A stretch of 64,000 nucleotides of DNA from Craterostigma plantagineum (taxonomy: Eukaryota; Streptophyta; Magnoliopsida; Lamiales; Linderniaceae): the NCBI GenBank assembly GCA_027422505.1, contig JAPQWV010000017.1:19035501-19099500 (forward strand), read 5' to 3'. This document shows, in pieces, positions 33,581 through 44,280 of this stretch (the first letter of the stretch is position 1; every line of letters begins with the position of its first letter). A program made the position numbers and the translations under genes. The notes below the pieces were generated by a model, which was given only the letters and a program-made list of their open reading frames with translations, was not told where the DNA came from and did no database searches.

Positions 33581-34634
33581 CAGAGAAGGAGTGGGCCAGA
33601 GGGATATGTTTCCCTTAAACTCGATATGAGTAAGGCTTACGACAGAGTGGAATTGGCATTTCTTGAGAGAGTTCTTTGTAAGTTAGGCTTTCATCACGAT
33701 ATTGTGAGTTTATTTATGCGATGCGTTTCATTGGTAAACTATTCCTTCATGCTTAACGCCAAATGCTTTGGGAGACTAACGCCTCAGAGGGGTCTTCGTC
33801 AAGGGGACCCGTTATCACCATATTTGTTTCTTTTTTGCTGCGAGGCATTTAGTTGCTTATTACAGGAGGCAACGGTAGGGAATTGCAATTTGTCGAGGAG
33901 CACCGGTTATATCCCATTTATTCTTCGCTGATGATACACTTATTTTTTCAAGAGCGTCTGACGCCGAAATACGTGTTATCCAGCGGATCCTTGCAGAGTA
34001 TGGCGCGGCATCGGGGCAAATGGTCAATTTCTCCAAATCAGTGGCGGTTTTTTCACCAAATGTTGACCCACAAACCCGCACGAGCTGTTGCGCTACCCTA
34101 GGCATCACCCCTACGAACGTCAATAACATGTACCTGGGGCTGCCTTCGGCTTTAGGAAGGAATAAGAGGGAGATTTTTGACTATATCAGGGGCAAAATTT
34201 GGAGGCGCATTCGGGGGTGGTCGGAGAAGAAACTTTCTCAAGCAGGCCGTGCGGTTCTGATCAAGGCAGTTCTACAAGCCATTCCCACTTTTGTGATGAG
34301 TTGTCTTGTCCTTCCTAAGTCGCTCATTAGAGATATACAGCGAATGATGGCGAGGTATTGGTGGAGTGCATCAGACAGAGTGAAGCTTCATTGGAAAGTT
34401 GGGAGAGAATGTGTACCGGGAAAAATGGGGGCATGGGCTTTAGGGATCTTCGCCTTTTTAACTCGGCTCTTTTGGCAAAACAATTTTGGCGTTTACTTTC
34501 TGTTCCAAATTGTCTTTTTTCGCAGGTCTTCAAAGCAAAATATTTCCCATGCACAGATATCTTTTCGGCTTCCACGAGTACGAATGCATCTTTCATTTGG
34601 AGGAGCATTTTCTCAACACGGGAGATCATCATGA
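33581..34634 (+). pseudogene. LINE ORF2: reverse transcriptase core
   Basis: Continues with LKLDMSKAYDRVE (first catalytic Asp), QRGLRQGDPLSPYLF and, after a frameshift near 33900, the catalytic FADD at 33924-33935. Then comes YLGLPSALGRNKREIFDYI and AGRAVLIKAVLQAIPTFVMS (thumb). Another frameshift near 34420 moves the sequence to the next segment. Confidence 0.9.
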
Positions 34635-35931
34635 AAGGAATGCGATGGCAAGTAGGCACTGGTGCTTCTATTAAAGTACGGGGTGACTCTTGGCTACCTC
34701 GTAATTCTCATAGGAAGCTCATTTCGCCAGTGATTCATGGTCTCAAGGACCTCCGTGTGAGTGCTCTACGTCTCTCGCAGCAAGGACCGTGGAATGCATC
34801 GCTCATTAGAGCTTTGTTCCTCCCCATTGATGCTGACATAATTTTGGGCTGCCCATTCAGTAGTTCGAACCTTCCTGATAAATTAGTATGGCATTTCTCG
34901 AAGTCTGGTGATTTCTCGGTCAAGTCGGCGTATTGGATTGCGGTTGATCTTGCACGTGACTTTTCCAGCCCTTCGGCCTCAAACCCACTAAGTTGGTCCT
35001 TCTTGTGGAAGGCTGATGTTGCACCTCGCGTTCAGGTTTTTGCTTGGCGTCTTGGACATAACTCATTACCAACTGAGGCCAACCTTTTTCGCCGTCGATG
35101 TATAGACGATCCAAAATGTCATCGGTGCGGCTATTCTCATGAAGATGATCGCCACGCATTTTTGGGTTGTCCACTCTCGAAGAAATACTCGAAAAGCACG
35201 ACTCTACCTCTGGGGACCATCAGCCGATGGCCGGGGTCGGCGTTGGGATGGTTGCAAGGTGTTTACGAGAGCCTTGATCAGCAAGATTTTTCTGATTTCC
35301 TTTCTTTGTGTTGGGCTCTTTGGAGGTCGCGGAATAGCTGGATTATGGAAGGCGTTCGAACCCCAATCTGTATCTCTCTTCGCCAAGCAATGGAGACACG
35401 GGTGCCCAGCCAGGTGATTGAAGGAGGTAATATCCCTGATGGCGATCGGGTGGCTCGTTGGTTCCCTCCACCTCCCGGCACCATTAAAATAAACTTTGAT
35501 GCGGCTCTTCATAAGGCTAGGAAAGGGGCATCGCTCGGTGTTATCGCTAGAGATTCAGATGGAGTATGTCCGGGGTGGTGTTCAAGGTTATTTAGTGGTG
35601 AGTTTGATCCTCTAATTGCTGAGGCAACGGCTGCTCGTTTGGCGATAACTGTTGCAGCGTCCCGACAATGGCAAAATGTTGTTATTGAGGGGACAATTTG
35701 ATCATTATTGAGATGCTTAAACGACGCTCAACTGACTCTGCCAATATGGGTTGCATCCTTGGAGACATTGTGGCTGTGCTTGGTTCTTTTGATGCAATTT
35801 CTTTTAATTTTGTTAAACGTTTAGGAAATTTCGTAGCTCATTACTTGGCTAAAACCCTTGGTTTTGATGGAGATGGAACGACTCCTCCAACTCAAGCCAT
35901 GGCAGATATCGTGTACTCGGACATCCATTAA
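34420..35931 (+). pseudogene. LINE ORF2: zf-RVT and RNase H domains
   Basis: GMGFRDLRLFNSALLAKQFW opens this part. The zf-RVT domain shows SWSFLWKADVAPRVQVFAWR and CHRCGYSHEDDRHAFLGCPL. A plant-type RNase H follows with IKINFDAALHKARKGASLG and GEFDPLIAEATAARLA. The frame stops at 35701. The last piece (35702-35931) is in another frame and keeps LGNFVAHYLAK, the usual RNase H end. RNase H in ORF2 is a feature of many plant L1 elements. Confidence 0.88.
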
Positions 35932-36118
35932 TTAATATTATTCATTTTCCCTCAAAAAAATCGTTTGAAATTCTGTTCAGCCACGATTTGGTTCATGTCT
36001 TATAAAAGAAATATTAATGTAGGGCCCGAAAATGAAGTTATGGAACAGAAACATTAGGTTTTAAAGTTTTTAAACCTATCCTTTTGCTTTCGTTCATATT
36101 TTCTTAATATAAGTTATA

Positions 36119-36347
36119 CTCATCTTTCCCAAACCGTTTTAACATTTGGGAGTTGGCACGGGAATTAAAAAATTGAATACTTTAATAATAGTACAAGTAA
36201 AAGGTAAAAAATTGACACGTCTTTTAAGAATATTTAATATTATTATATTGATTGTTTGTGATAGTTTTTTTGCTAAATAAGGAAATGTCCAAAAGATGTG
36301 GAACGCCCGATTTAGTAAAATAAATAAAATGGTTTGGACGGAGGGAG
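36119..36347. mobile_element. Stowaway-like MITE (copy 3), inverted
   Basis: Read on the minus strand it starts CTCCCTCCGTCCAAACCATT and matches copy 1 for its whole length. TA flanks both ends (36117-36118 and 36348-36349). It is followed by an AT dinucleotide run (36348-36368). Confidence 0.85.
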
Positions 36348-36369
36348 TATATATATATGTATATATATT

Positions 36370-36845
36370 ACTAACAAATTTACAATGTATCTTTTTGCAT
36401 ATTTTTCTATCGCAAAGTATTACCCACTCAACACTATGTACTTGAAAGACAAGCTGCGAAGCCAACTTTGCTCGTTCATGTGAAGAACAAATTAGGTTTC
36501 TTTCCAAAGAGCATAAAGCAAAGCATGCAAGAAACTGAAATCAAGAGCAAAAATGAGTTCCCTACATTTCAAGAACAGGTTAAACCATTCGCATTTAGTT
36601 GCGACCATGTAATAATATCCCTAAATATATCATCTTATTGCATAGACCCGCTTCATTAACTCAACGATAGGACATTTCGTTGCATTTGAGATAGAATATT
36701 GCAGTCTATATAATCCAAATAACAGAAAAATAAAAACAAAGACACACAACCAACGATTTTCATTTGTACAACACAATAAGCCCATCCCAACAACAACACA
36801 GTATATAAAATAGAAGAAAATAGAAATCAATCAAAATCATACCTT
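36370..36845. other. Intergenic and 3' flank of DUF1644 gene
   Basis: No coding signal. The right part should hold the 3' untranslated region of the minus-strand gene that ends at 36846. On the minus strand the stop codon is followed by AAGGTATGATT, a possible splice donor, so a 3' UTR intron is possible but unproven. Confidence 0.35.
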
Positions 36846-37802
36846 CTACTCCTCATCATCCTCATCTTCATCCACCCTATCGTTCAAACGCCTCCTCACA
36901 TTACGACGACTCCTCAACGATGCCCGACTTTCCCGCCCGCTGCCCGAAGATTCTTCCCCGTTCCCATCCTCAACATCACCACCGCCATCCAACGACTCGC
37001 CCCAAAGCCTACTCCTAACCCTTCGACCCGCCTGAGCCCTCGTCCTCCCACCACCACTGCCCGAGGAAGGGCTGCCCGTCCTTATAAACCTAACAAGGAA
37101 GAAAACGGTCAGCCACCCGCCATCGTCGATGGTCAGCGTCGTCTCATCAGAGCCTTCGTCTCCCCCGAAAGAAGACTGAAGCGTGCTAAGCAAATCACCC
37201 AAATCCCTCTGCCTCTCGAGCCTTCGCCAGCTCCTCTGCCTCTCGGGATCGGTCTCCGTGGGCCTCACCAAGGGATGGACCGAGCGAGCGTGCCTTCGAA
37301 GGTCTTTGTAAGTCCCTGAGAAATCGCAGGTTTCGCAAGAGCAGCTCCTCTGCTTTGCGTTCATAAGTGTTCGAACTGATTCGATCACAGTCCAGCCGCA
37401 GATCGAGCCCCTACATAGGGGGCAGATGAGCTTGGATAGGTCTTCGCAAGGTGGCTGGCTAGGGTTTGAGGTGAGGGATGCTTCTTCTGAAGGTTGTTCT
37501 GAGTTGGGTTCGATGGTGGTGGTGGTGGGCTGTGGTGGTGATATGTGGCTCGGGGAGTTTGTTGAGGGCTGTTGTAGTAGGGCTGTTGGCGGGGATGATA
37601 GGGAGATGGGTTCGTCGAACGACTTGCGGAACTGATCGAAGCAGTTCGAGTGGCGATAGCTTGTGTCGCACATGAAGGGTCGGCAGCCCTTTTCGTGGGA
37701 CGAGCAGATGAGTAAGATTGCGTTGTGGGGATGTTCCATGCAGACTGGGCATCGGGTTTCATCCCACTGTTTGATTTCGTCTTCGAGTAGGATCTTTGAC
37801 AT
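36846..37802 (-). CDS. DUF1644 family zinc-binding protein
   Basis: A 318-residue protein of the plant-specific DUF1644 family (PF07800), seen in stress-responsive proteins of rice and Arabidopsis; molecular function is not established. The N-terminus has a RING-like cysteine set (RCPVCMEHPHNAILLIC, KGCRPFMCDTSYRHSNCFDQF; Cys18, 21, 33, 40, 45, 54). After a Pro/Ser/Thr-rich linker (about 65-120) come LICPLCRGSICGW (126-137) and a zinc-finger-like CSCETCDFSGTYKDLRRHAR plus SVH (154-176). The C-terminal third is Arg-, Gly- and acid-rich and ends in DEDEDDEE. All the family's Cys/His residues I can recognise are present and the frame is open, so it is probably functional. A likely 5' UTR intron lies upstream. 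Confidence 0.93.
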   Translation of the reverse strand: MSKILLEDEIKQWDETRCPVCMEHPHNAILLICSSHEKGCRPFMCDTSYRHSNCFDQFRKSFDEPISLSSPPTALLQQPSTNSPSHISPPQPTTTTIEPNSEQPSEEASLTSNPSQPPCEDLSKLICPLCRGSICGWTVIESVRTLMNAKQRSCSCETCDFSGTYKDLRRHARSVHPLVRPTETDPERQRSWRRLERQRDLGDLLSTLQSSFGGDEGSDETTLTIDDGGWLTVFFLVRFIRTGSPSSGSGGGRTRAQAGRRVRSRLWGESLDGGGDVEDGNGEESSGSGRESRASLRSRRNVRRRLNDRVDEDEDDEE

Positions 37803-37829
37803 GGAATGTTCTTGGATGATTGGATGGAT

Positions 37830-39033
37830 CTATGTGTCAATGGAGACGAAAAAAAAGAAAAATCTCTGTTTCAACTCATGGCAAGATATATAGCCAACAT
37901 ATGTACAATAAGTAGAAATGTGTAAAGTTATGATATGCAAATCATCTGAAGTAGTCCATGGCGATACTATAGTCTGCTTCTGTGGAGTTAATTGCTCGTA
38001 TGATTCAAATATGAAATTGCTACGAATAAGGCATGATTTCAGGTGACGAATGGATATAAACAGGTTAACATTTTATCGTAATGTAGCGTAACATACGTAG
38101 AAAGATGGTTAAGCACAATCCTGAGAAATGAACTACAGCTAGCAATGATGAAACCTACATCCTGCAATGTGATGTCTATCACAAATCAATCTGTTATGTG
38201 CTATATGGAATTTAAGTGAGATACAAAAGATGGTGAATAAGTTATCTATCACAACTGAAACCCAACGACCTGATTTTATGATCACTGAACCGAAAAAGAT
38301 CGGATATGAATGAACAACACATTGAAGGTAGTCTTACCTGACAAAGTTTAGACTCAGCTAGTAATCGCGCAAAGTTCGTATAATCAATGTAAACGGGTAA
38401 ATGATAAACAAAAAAACTTAGGTGAATCCAAAGAGCATTCATAGCATGTAAGGTAGCATCATGCACAAATGCAACCTATATGATGAAATCATGCAGAAAA
38501 CACTGAACAAGTGATAAATAAAACAAGTTAGGCAAGTCCATAGAGCATTCATTCATAGCAGGTAAAGTCACAAACAAATCTTAACCTATACGAAAAAATC
38601 ATGCAGAAAACTCAGAGCAATAGCTCATCTTTCGATTCTCAAAGTCAAAGTACAAATCCGAACACCCTGAAAAGAGATTATAGGAAGATCATCAACTCAA
38701 GCGAGTTAAATGCTATCACTATTTGAGTGCTTCTCAGGAAGCAAACAGTATATCCATGTCTATCAAATTCAAAACATTTGGTCAGAAGAAAAAACCTATG
38801 CAAAACGCAAAAAGAAAACCAAAAAATAGTTCATCATCCACCTTGCCTATCCTAATCGTCCACATTAAAGATTTTCATACACAAAGATTAACCTAAATTA
38901 ACGAACACCCACAATTTGAAATCAACAAGAGAAGTACCCAAAAAGTTCAAGCAACCTCAAGCAATCACAGATCCCAAACGGCGTACAGAGCAAAATGGAA
39001 AATAAGTCAGAAAAAAAAAAACCGAAAACCAAC
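37830..39033 (-). other. Probable 5' UTR intron of DUF1644 gene
   Basis: On the minus strand GTCGAG|GTTGGTTTTCGG (donor at 39033) and GACACATAG|ATCCATCC (acceptor at 37830), preceded by a T-rich tract, would remove 1.2 kb of AT-rich DNA with no open frame. The first, non-coding exon would lie at about 39034-39230. Inferred from splice signals only. Confidence 0.5.
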
Positions 39034-39239
39034 CTCGACTTCACAACTAAAATCAGAACCAGGTAGACAAGCCACGACCTTTTCCTTAGCTTGTTGAAGA
39101 GCACCTCAGCTCCTCGATTGATTCCGCCGCTTGATTGAATTCAAATTCCGCCTCGGCCTCGTAATTAAATCCCAAATTGCTCCTCGCTCTGACGCGAGTT
39201 CAGATATATGCGTTGTATCGTGTCTGAGTTGGTACCACC

Positions 39240-39715
39240 GAGGCGGTGGCGATGGGTGGGCGGTTCAGATTTCTCGGACTAGGGTTTTCCGGAAAAACTG
39301 ACAACTATTATCATTACAAAGCAGACATAGAGAACATCATTCCATTTCAATTTGCGTATTCTATTTTAAGCTTAAATAATTTAAATAGGTTGGCTTGTAA
39401 ACTAATGATTTCTTTATTTATCTTTTATATAATAAAACATTATCAAGCAAGACACAACTATTATTTAGAGCCCATGTATAATAAGTGAAGAACATTATTA
39501 TCACGTTTAAATAAGCTAGGCCCGATAATATTAAAAATATTGGGCCTGTTTGGTTTATAAGTATGATATAAAAGGTCAACGTAAATTATTTAGAGCAAAC
39601 CCAAGATAAGTTATTTGAGCCTAATAACATAATTTATTTATTCCGGGATCTGTAATTTAATTTCGGGCCAAAAGGTTAATATCGGACTGCAATTTCAAAC
39701 CAAACACTATATTAG
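39240..39715. other. Upstream region of DUF1644 gene
   Basis: AT-rich, no gene supported on either strand. It probably contains the promoter for the minus-strand DUF1644 gene; I did not identify a definite TATA box. Confidence 0.35.
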
Positions 39716-39929
39716 TTTATATTACAGAATTACTATTCACCGTCCCCTTTTTCCTAGTCACCGCCCCTAAAGAACTTAAACAGACGATTTTGCCCTTATG
39801 ATATTTAAATTAATTTTAAAAAAACTAACTAAATATATAATTTCGGTACGAAATACTAAAACTACATACACAAATAAATTCGAACGATCGATATATACGG
39901 AAAAAAAATCGATTTAACATTTTAGGACA

Positions 39930-40070
39930 GATCGATCGATATTTTCGCCCCTGTAGTGCGGGCCGATCGATATTTTCGGCCCGGGCACAGCCTGGCCCAA
40001 AAATTCGATCGGCCCGCACACAGCCTGGCCGAAAATTTCGTTCGGCCCCTGGCCGAAAATATCGATCGAC
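39930..40070 (+). repeat. GATCGATATTTTCGGCC array, left arm
   Basis: Four to five imperfect units of about 35-40 bp built on CGATCGATATTTTCGGCCC with GGCACAGCCTGGCC spacers. Confidence 0.75.
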
Positions 40071-40759
40071 CGTATTTTTATTTTTTATTTTTTTCTAAGG
40101 AAATTAAATACCGGGAGGAATAAAAGTTAAAATCGGAGCAAAGGGGTTGATCAGGCCCACTGTTTTCGTTCGGCATTTGGGTGCGCGGGTCGCGCACTCG
40201 CACACAAGTCGGCCTGATTTGCACCCCCCTGCGCGCGCACGCGAGCGACTTATATGTGGCATAATATTAGCTATTTAATTTAAACTAATAAAATTCACAT
40301 CTATATATAAGGTGGCTGAAACCATGTTTTTTTTCAATGTGGGACAACAACTCTTCACTTTAAATTCCCTCCAATGAATTCACATTCACAAGCCCAAAAT
40401 AAAGCCCATAGCTTTATTAGTTGAGAGAGACATGGGCTTTATTTTGGGCTTGTGAATGTATTGGAGGGAATTTAAAGTGAAGAGTTATTGTCCCATATTG
40501 GAAAAACAACATTGTTTCACCCACCTTATATATAGATGTGGATTTTATTAGTTTAAATTAAATAGCTAATAATACGCCACAATAAGTCGCTCGCGTGCGT
40601 GTGCAGGGGGTGCAAATCAAGCCGACTTGTGTGCGAGCGCGCGACCCGCGCACGCGAATGCCGGACCGAAAATTGTGGGCCTAATCAACCCCCGTTTTGC
40701 TCCGGTTTTAACTTTTATTCCTCCCGGTATTTAGATTCCTTAGAAAAAAAATAAAAATA

Positions 40760-40985
40760 CGATCGATCGAAATTTTCGGCCCTGCAGTGTACGGGCCCAA
40801 CGAAATTTTCGTCCGGGCTGTGTGCGGGCCGAACAATTTTTCCGGCCAGGCACTGTGCGGGCCGATCGATATTTTCGGCCCGGATTCGGCCCTGCAGTGT
40901 GCCGATCGATATTTTTGGCCAGGACACTACCCGACCGAAAGTTTCATCGGGCCGTGCACTGCAGGGCCGAAAATATCGATCGATC
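40760..40985 (+). repeat. GATCGATATTTTCGGCC array, right arm
   Basis: Inverted counterpart of the left-arm array, but longer (about six units), which accounts for most of the length difference between the arms. Confidence 0.75.
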
Positions 40986-41203
40986 TGTCCTAAATGTTAA
41001 ATCGAATTTTTTCAGTATCGATCGATCGTTCGAATTTATTAGTGTATGTAGTTTTCAGTATTTCGTACCGAAATTATATATTTAGTTAGCTTTTTCTTTT
41101 TAATTAATTTAAATATCATAAGGGCAAAATCGTCTTTTTACAGTCCTGTAGGGGGCGGTGACTAGGAAAAAGGGGGCAGTGAATAGTAATTCCCTTTATA
41201 TTA

Positions 41204-41313
41204 TCTATGTCATATGGCGTTTATATTATCTATGTTATATGGGCTTATGAGTGACAGCAAAACGAGCCCTAATATAATTATAGTGAAAGAATAGTTGTAT
41301 TGAAGATAAGTCA
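41204..41313. other. Short spacer with 25-bp duplication
   Basis: TTTATATTATCTATGT occurs at 41195 and again at 41220, 25 bp apart. Nothing else recognised. Confidence 0.5.
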
Positions 41314-42354
41314 GAACTCACTGCTATCAAACTCGAGCCCTATAATTATTACCTTACTCAATATTTTATCAACCTTTAGTTTTAAATATCGACTAATATT
41401 ACGAAAAATTTTATAAATTTTCAGAAGTCCGAGCGCTGCTTCTTCTGAGTACTCATCCTCGATAAGCGTAGTGTTGGTCCAGCCTGCCAACGAAGACCGC
41501 CGCCAGAAGAAAACAAAGCAAAAAATATAAAATATTATTATAATATTTTATTATAATATTATTTTATATATATAATAAAATAATGAACGGCTGATATTGA
41601 AGGGCGACGCGGCGTATTTGTGGCCACCCGTTTTGAGTGGTCCAGAAGAGCTGAAGACATCTATAAATAGGCCTATTCTTCAGTTATTATCATCACAAGC
41701 TCATTCGAGTTTTACTATATAGAGAGAGAAGTAGTTCGAGTGAATTGTGAGGATATCAGTTCAAGGAGAAACTGATAGGGTTCCACATCCACAGAGAGGT
41801 GTGAGGTAAACACGACTGGTAAAACTGAGATAGTAAAAATTCGAGGGTTGTAATTTTTACTATAGTGAAGATTTTGCCGACTCGGCCGTGGTTTTTTCCC
41901 TCTTCGTTAACAGAGGGTTTTCGACGTTAAAGTTCTGGTGTTCTTTCTTACCTTACGGTAATTTTGTTTTACCGTGGTAGTTACTGTGCGGGTCCCACCA
42001 AATTTATCCCGTGGATCCCACTTCTTCCGATCGTCGTACCGAGCCAAAGCGGGACCTGTTCCGCTGCGGGGCCCACTGACCACCACGGGGCCCGCCATCA
42101 TTCCCAACACGTAGTTGGGTTAAACAAAAAAGTGGAAAGCCATTTGCGAACTCATTGCTATCAAACTCGAGCCCTATAATTATATTACCTACTCAATATT
42201 TATCAACCTTTCTTAAAAGTATTTAATTTTAAATATCGTACTAATATTACGAAAAATTTTAAAAATTTTCAGAAGCCCGACCGCTGCTTCTTCTGAGTAC
42301 TCGTCCTTGATAAGCGTAGTTGGGTTAAACAAAAAAGTGGAAAGCCATTTGCGA
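41314..42354 (+). repeat. Tandem duplication of about 200 bp, first copy split by an LTR
   Basis: Copy 1 is 41314-41471 continued at 42115-42147; copy 2 is 42148-42354. Both contain TATCAAACTCGAGCCCTATA, TAATATTACGAAAAATTTTA, GCTGCTTCTTCTGAGTACTC and GTTGGGTTAAACAAAAAAGT. Small indels separate them. Confidence 0.85.
41472..42109 (+). mobile_element. Solo LTR, 638 bp
   Basis: Starts TGTTGGTCC, ends TTCCCAACA, and is flanked by the exact 5-bp duplication CGTAG (41467-41471 and 42110-42114). A TATA-like TCTATAAATAGG lies at about 41660. There is no second copy or internal domain in the window. The short inverted ends TGTTGG/CCAACA are typical of LTRs. Confidence 0.85.
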
Positions 42355-42491
42355 GTTGATTGAAATTTGAAACCATCCACATTCCACACAATAAGATCAC
42401 ATGCCATAACAATTTCGATCAAGACAAAAACACATTAAACCATTATGATCCAAAACATTAAAAATAGTGATTTGTTTAAAGTAGACAAGGG

Positions 42492-43091
42492 TAGGGGCGG
42501 ACCCAGAATTTTATGCCGGGGAGGCGCTACATAGACAATTTTTTGTCCAACTCAACCAACTCAAGAAAGAAATATAGAAATATTTTATAGACGTATATAC
42601 GATACATAATGAGAAATTTATACTTAATTTTATGTCTAAAATTCAAATAAAATTTGGTCCAACTTAACCCACTTAACAAAGAAATAGAGAAATCTTTATA
42701 TAATATATATATATATATATATATACATGAAAAATGTACAGTTAATCTTTGTCTAAAATTTAATTAAACGACAAATGTTTAGTATTTTATTTCTGTTTAA
42801 AAATTAAAACTAAAAAGAAAAAACCATTAGGATAAATGATAGTTCAGTCTTCTATTTCTGTTAAATTTAAAACTAGACTGAAAAAGCCAATTATGATTCG
42901 ATCACAGGCTAAATGAAATTGGATTGCTGTAAGGCTACCAACAACCGGACCAAATGACAATTTACATCAATTAGCTGAACCTGTTTAGTTATTCTTTGTT
43001 TTAAACGTTCAGGCACCATAATACTGCACTTGCCAGCGGGTCGGCCAGAGGGTCAACGGACTCCCCGAGCCCCTACGTGGGTCCGCCCCTG
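42492..43091. mobile_element. hAT-type MITE
   Basis: Inverted ends TAGGGGCGGACCCA and, on the other strand, CAGGGGCGGACCCA, with the exact 8-bp duplication GACAAGGG (42484-42491 and 43092-43099). 600 bp, AT-rich inside, with an (AT)n run at 42705-42725 and no transposase. Confidence 0.88.
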
Positions 43092-43099
43092 GACAAGGG

Positions 43100-43631
43100 T
43101 AATGACTATGAGGAGCTTTATAAAAAAAACATCCACTAAGCAACATTTTTTGAAAAATAACATCGGATTCCTTAGTCAATGGACTTAATTTCAAGGGTAT
43201 AAAAGGGTTCTATGCTGCCAGAAAATGATGGAAGGGAGGGAATTATGCTGCCATTATATATTTATATACTAGAGAACCCATAAAAAAATGTTCCAAGGAT
43301 TTGCTTAGATGACTAATTACCACTATTCTACACTCCCACCACTGAACGCAAATCGCATTCAAGATTGTTGACAACATAGGACTAGTAGACCTCAGCCCTC
43401 ATGCTGTCTATATGCATATCAAACCCATCGAAAAAGAAAGTAAAAAACCGTACCTTCCTCACAACTTTTAAGCAAAATCAATATAGAGAAGCTTGAAGAT
43501 TTGAGCGGTAGAATTTTCCAGAAACTCAGACTACATACATCCTTGATATTCACAGCATGACAAGATCAAACGCAAGATGACATCCGACAGGCGCAATTAA
43601 ACGACACCGTTTAGCCCCCAAAAGATTGAAA
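43100..43631. other. 3' flank of plastid protein gene
   Basis: No gene seen. The right part should be the 3' untranslated region of the minus-strand gene at 43632-44090. Confidence 0.4.
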
Positions 43632-44090
43632 TCAGAGAAGAGTGATGAGGATAAAGATAAGAGCAGCGACAATCGTGTACTTGAGAGCAGCGATCAGAAT
43701 CGCCGCGGATATTACGAAGAGCTGCCACAGCACTTGCACGCTTGCCCACGTCAGCAGCCCGGTTAATCCAACGGCTACGAGGTTGTCCGGATCCGGGTCG
43801 AATATAAGATCGACCCATCGGATATTCAATTTGGGACGCCCACTCTTTACGCCTCCTCCTTCGTCTCCTCCGTTGCTATCCTTTGATCGCAGACCATCGC
43901 CGTTGCTGTCGCCATCGTTCTGTGCGCAGATTACTCTGAAATTTCTCGAATTCGAGCGTCGTTGTCGTTTGGGCTGGGAGATTGAGAGTAGCGACGGGAC
44001 GTTAGGGTTCTTTCGGGCAACGATTTGGGGATTTGGGGGAAAATTGATTAGGGCTGTGGTGGATTGGAAGAGTTTTATTAACCCTAACAT
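43632..44090 (-). CDS. Small plastid-type membrane protein, uncharacterised
   Basis: 152 residues, single exon. The first 55 residues are Ser/Arg/Asn-rich with few acids and end in RVICAQ, a good chloroplast transit-peptide profile with a VxA-like cleavage site. A Gly/Asp/Ser-rich spacer (57-84) leads to a conserved-looking WVDLIFDPDPDNLVAVGLTG motif and two closely spaced hydrophobic segments (about 104-124 and 126-152), so the mature protein is probably a membrane protein of the plastid with most of its mass in the membrane. I recognise the type (short plant proteins annotated only as 'transmembrane protein') but know no function. A Mutator-like element begins about 190 bp upstream of the start codon. 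Confidence 0.85.
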   Translation of the reverse strand: MLGLIKLFQSTTALINFPPNPQIVARKNPNVPSLLSISQPKRQRRSNSRNFRVICAQNDGDSNGDGLRSKDSNGGDEGGGVKSGRPKLNIRWVDLIFDPDPDNLVAVGLTGLLTWASVQVLWQLFVISAAILIAALKYTIVAALIFILITLL

Positions 44091-44280
44091 TGAGGTGAGT
44101 GAGCTTCACACTTCCGTGCCCGCCTTCTTCTCCCTTCCAAGTTCCACTTGATTCACTTAAAACAAACAAATACGAGAAAATCGAAAATTGCTCCAATTTT
44201 GAAGCATACTGTAATAAAATTAGAACATATTTGTACTAAATTTGCTCACTAATTTAGATATCTTTTAAACGGCACTCGTT

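Larger units (their letters stand above)
32000..35965 (+). mobile_element. L1-type LINE with RNase H, 5' decayed
   Basis: A non-LTR retrotransposon coding order is readable: endonuclease, reverse transcriptase, zf-RVT, RNase H. The 5' end is not defined; the N-terminal endonuclease motifs are corrupted upstream of 32060. It ends around CCCTCAAAAAAA (about 35950-35965). I found no clear target-site duplication. Stops and frameshifts make it inactive. Confidence 0.88.
39725..41194. mobile_element. Long foldback element, Mutator-type ends
   Basis: A near-perfect palindrome. The left arm (39725-40409) is the reverse complement of the right arm (40432-41194), with a 22-base spacer. Ends are CAGAATTACTATTCACCG and, on the other strand, GGGAATTACTATTCACTG. 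An exact 9-bp duplication TTTATATTA flanks it (39716-39724 and 41195-41203), pointing to the Mutator superfamily. Each arm has an array of GATCGATATTTTCGGCC units. No coding capacity. It sits about 0.5 kb upstream of the DUF1644 gene. Confidence 0.9.

Noticed and set aside
37385..37840. 151-codon protein overlapping the DUF1644 gene
   Set aside because: It is a shadow frame of the DUF1644 coding sequence, without any domain.
40715..41085. Short repetitive proteins in the foldback element
   Set aside because: They come from the GATCGATATTTTCGGCC repeats; both strands and several frames are open for the same reason.
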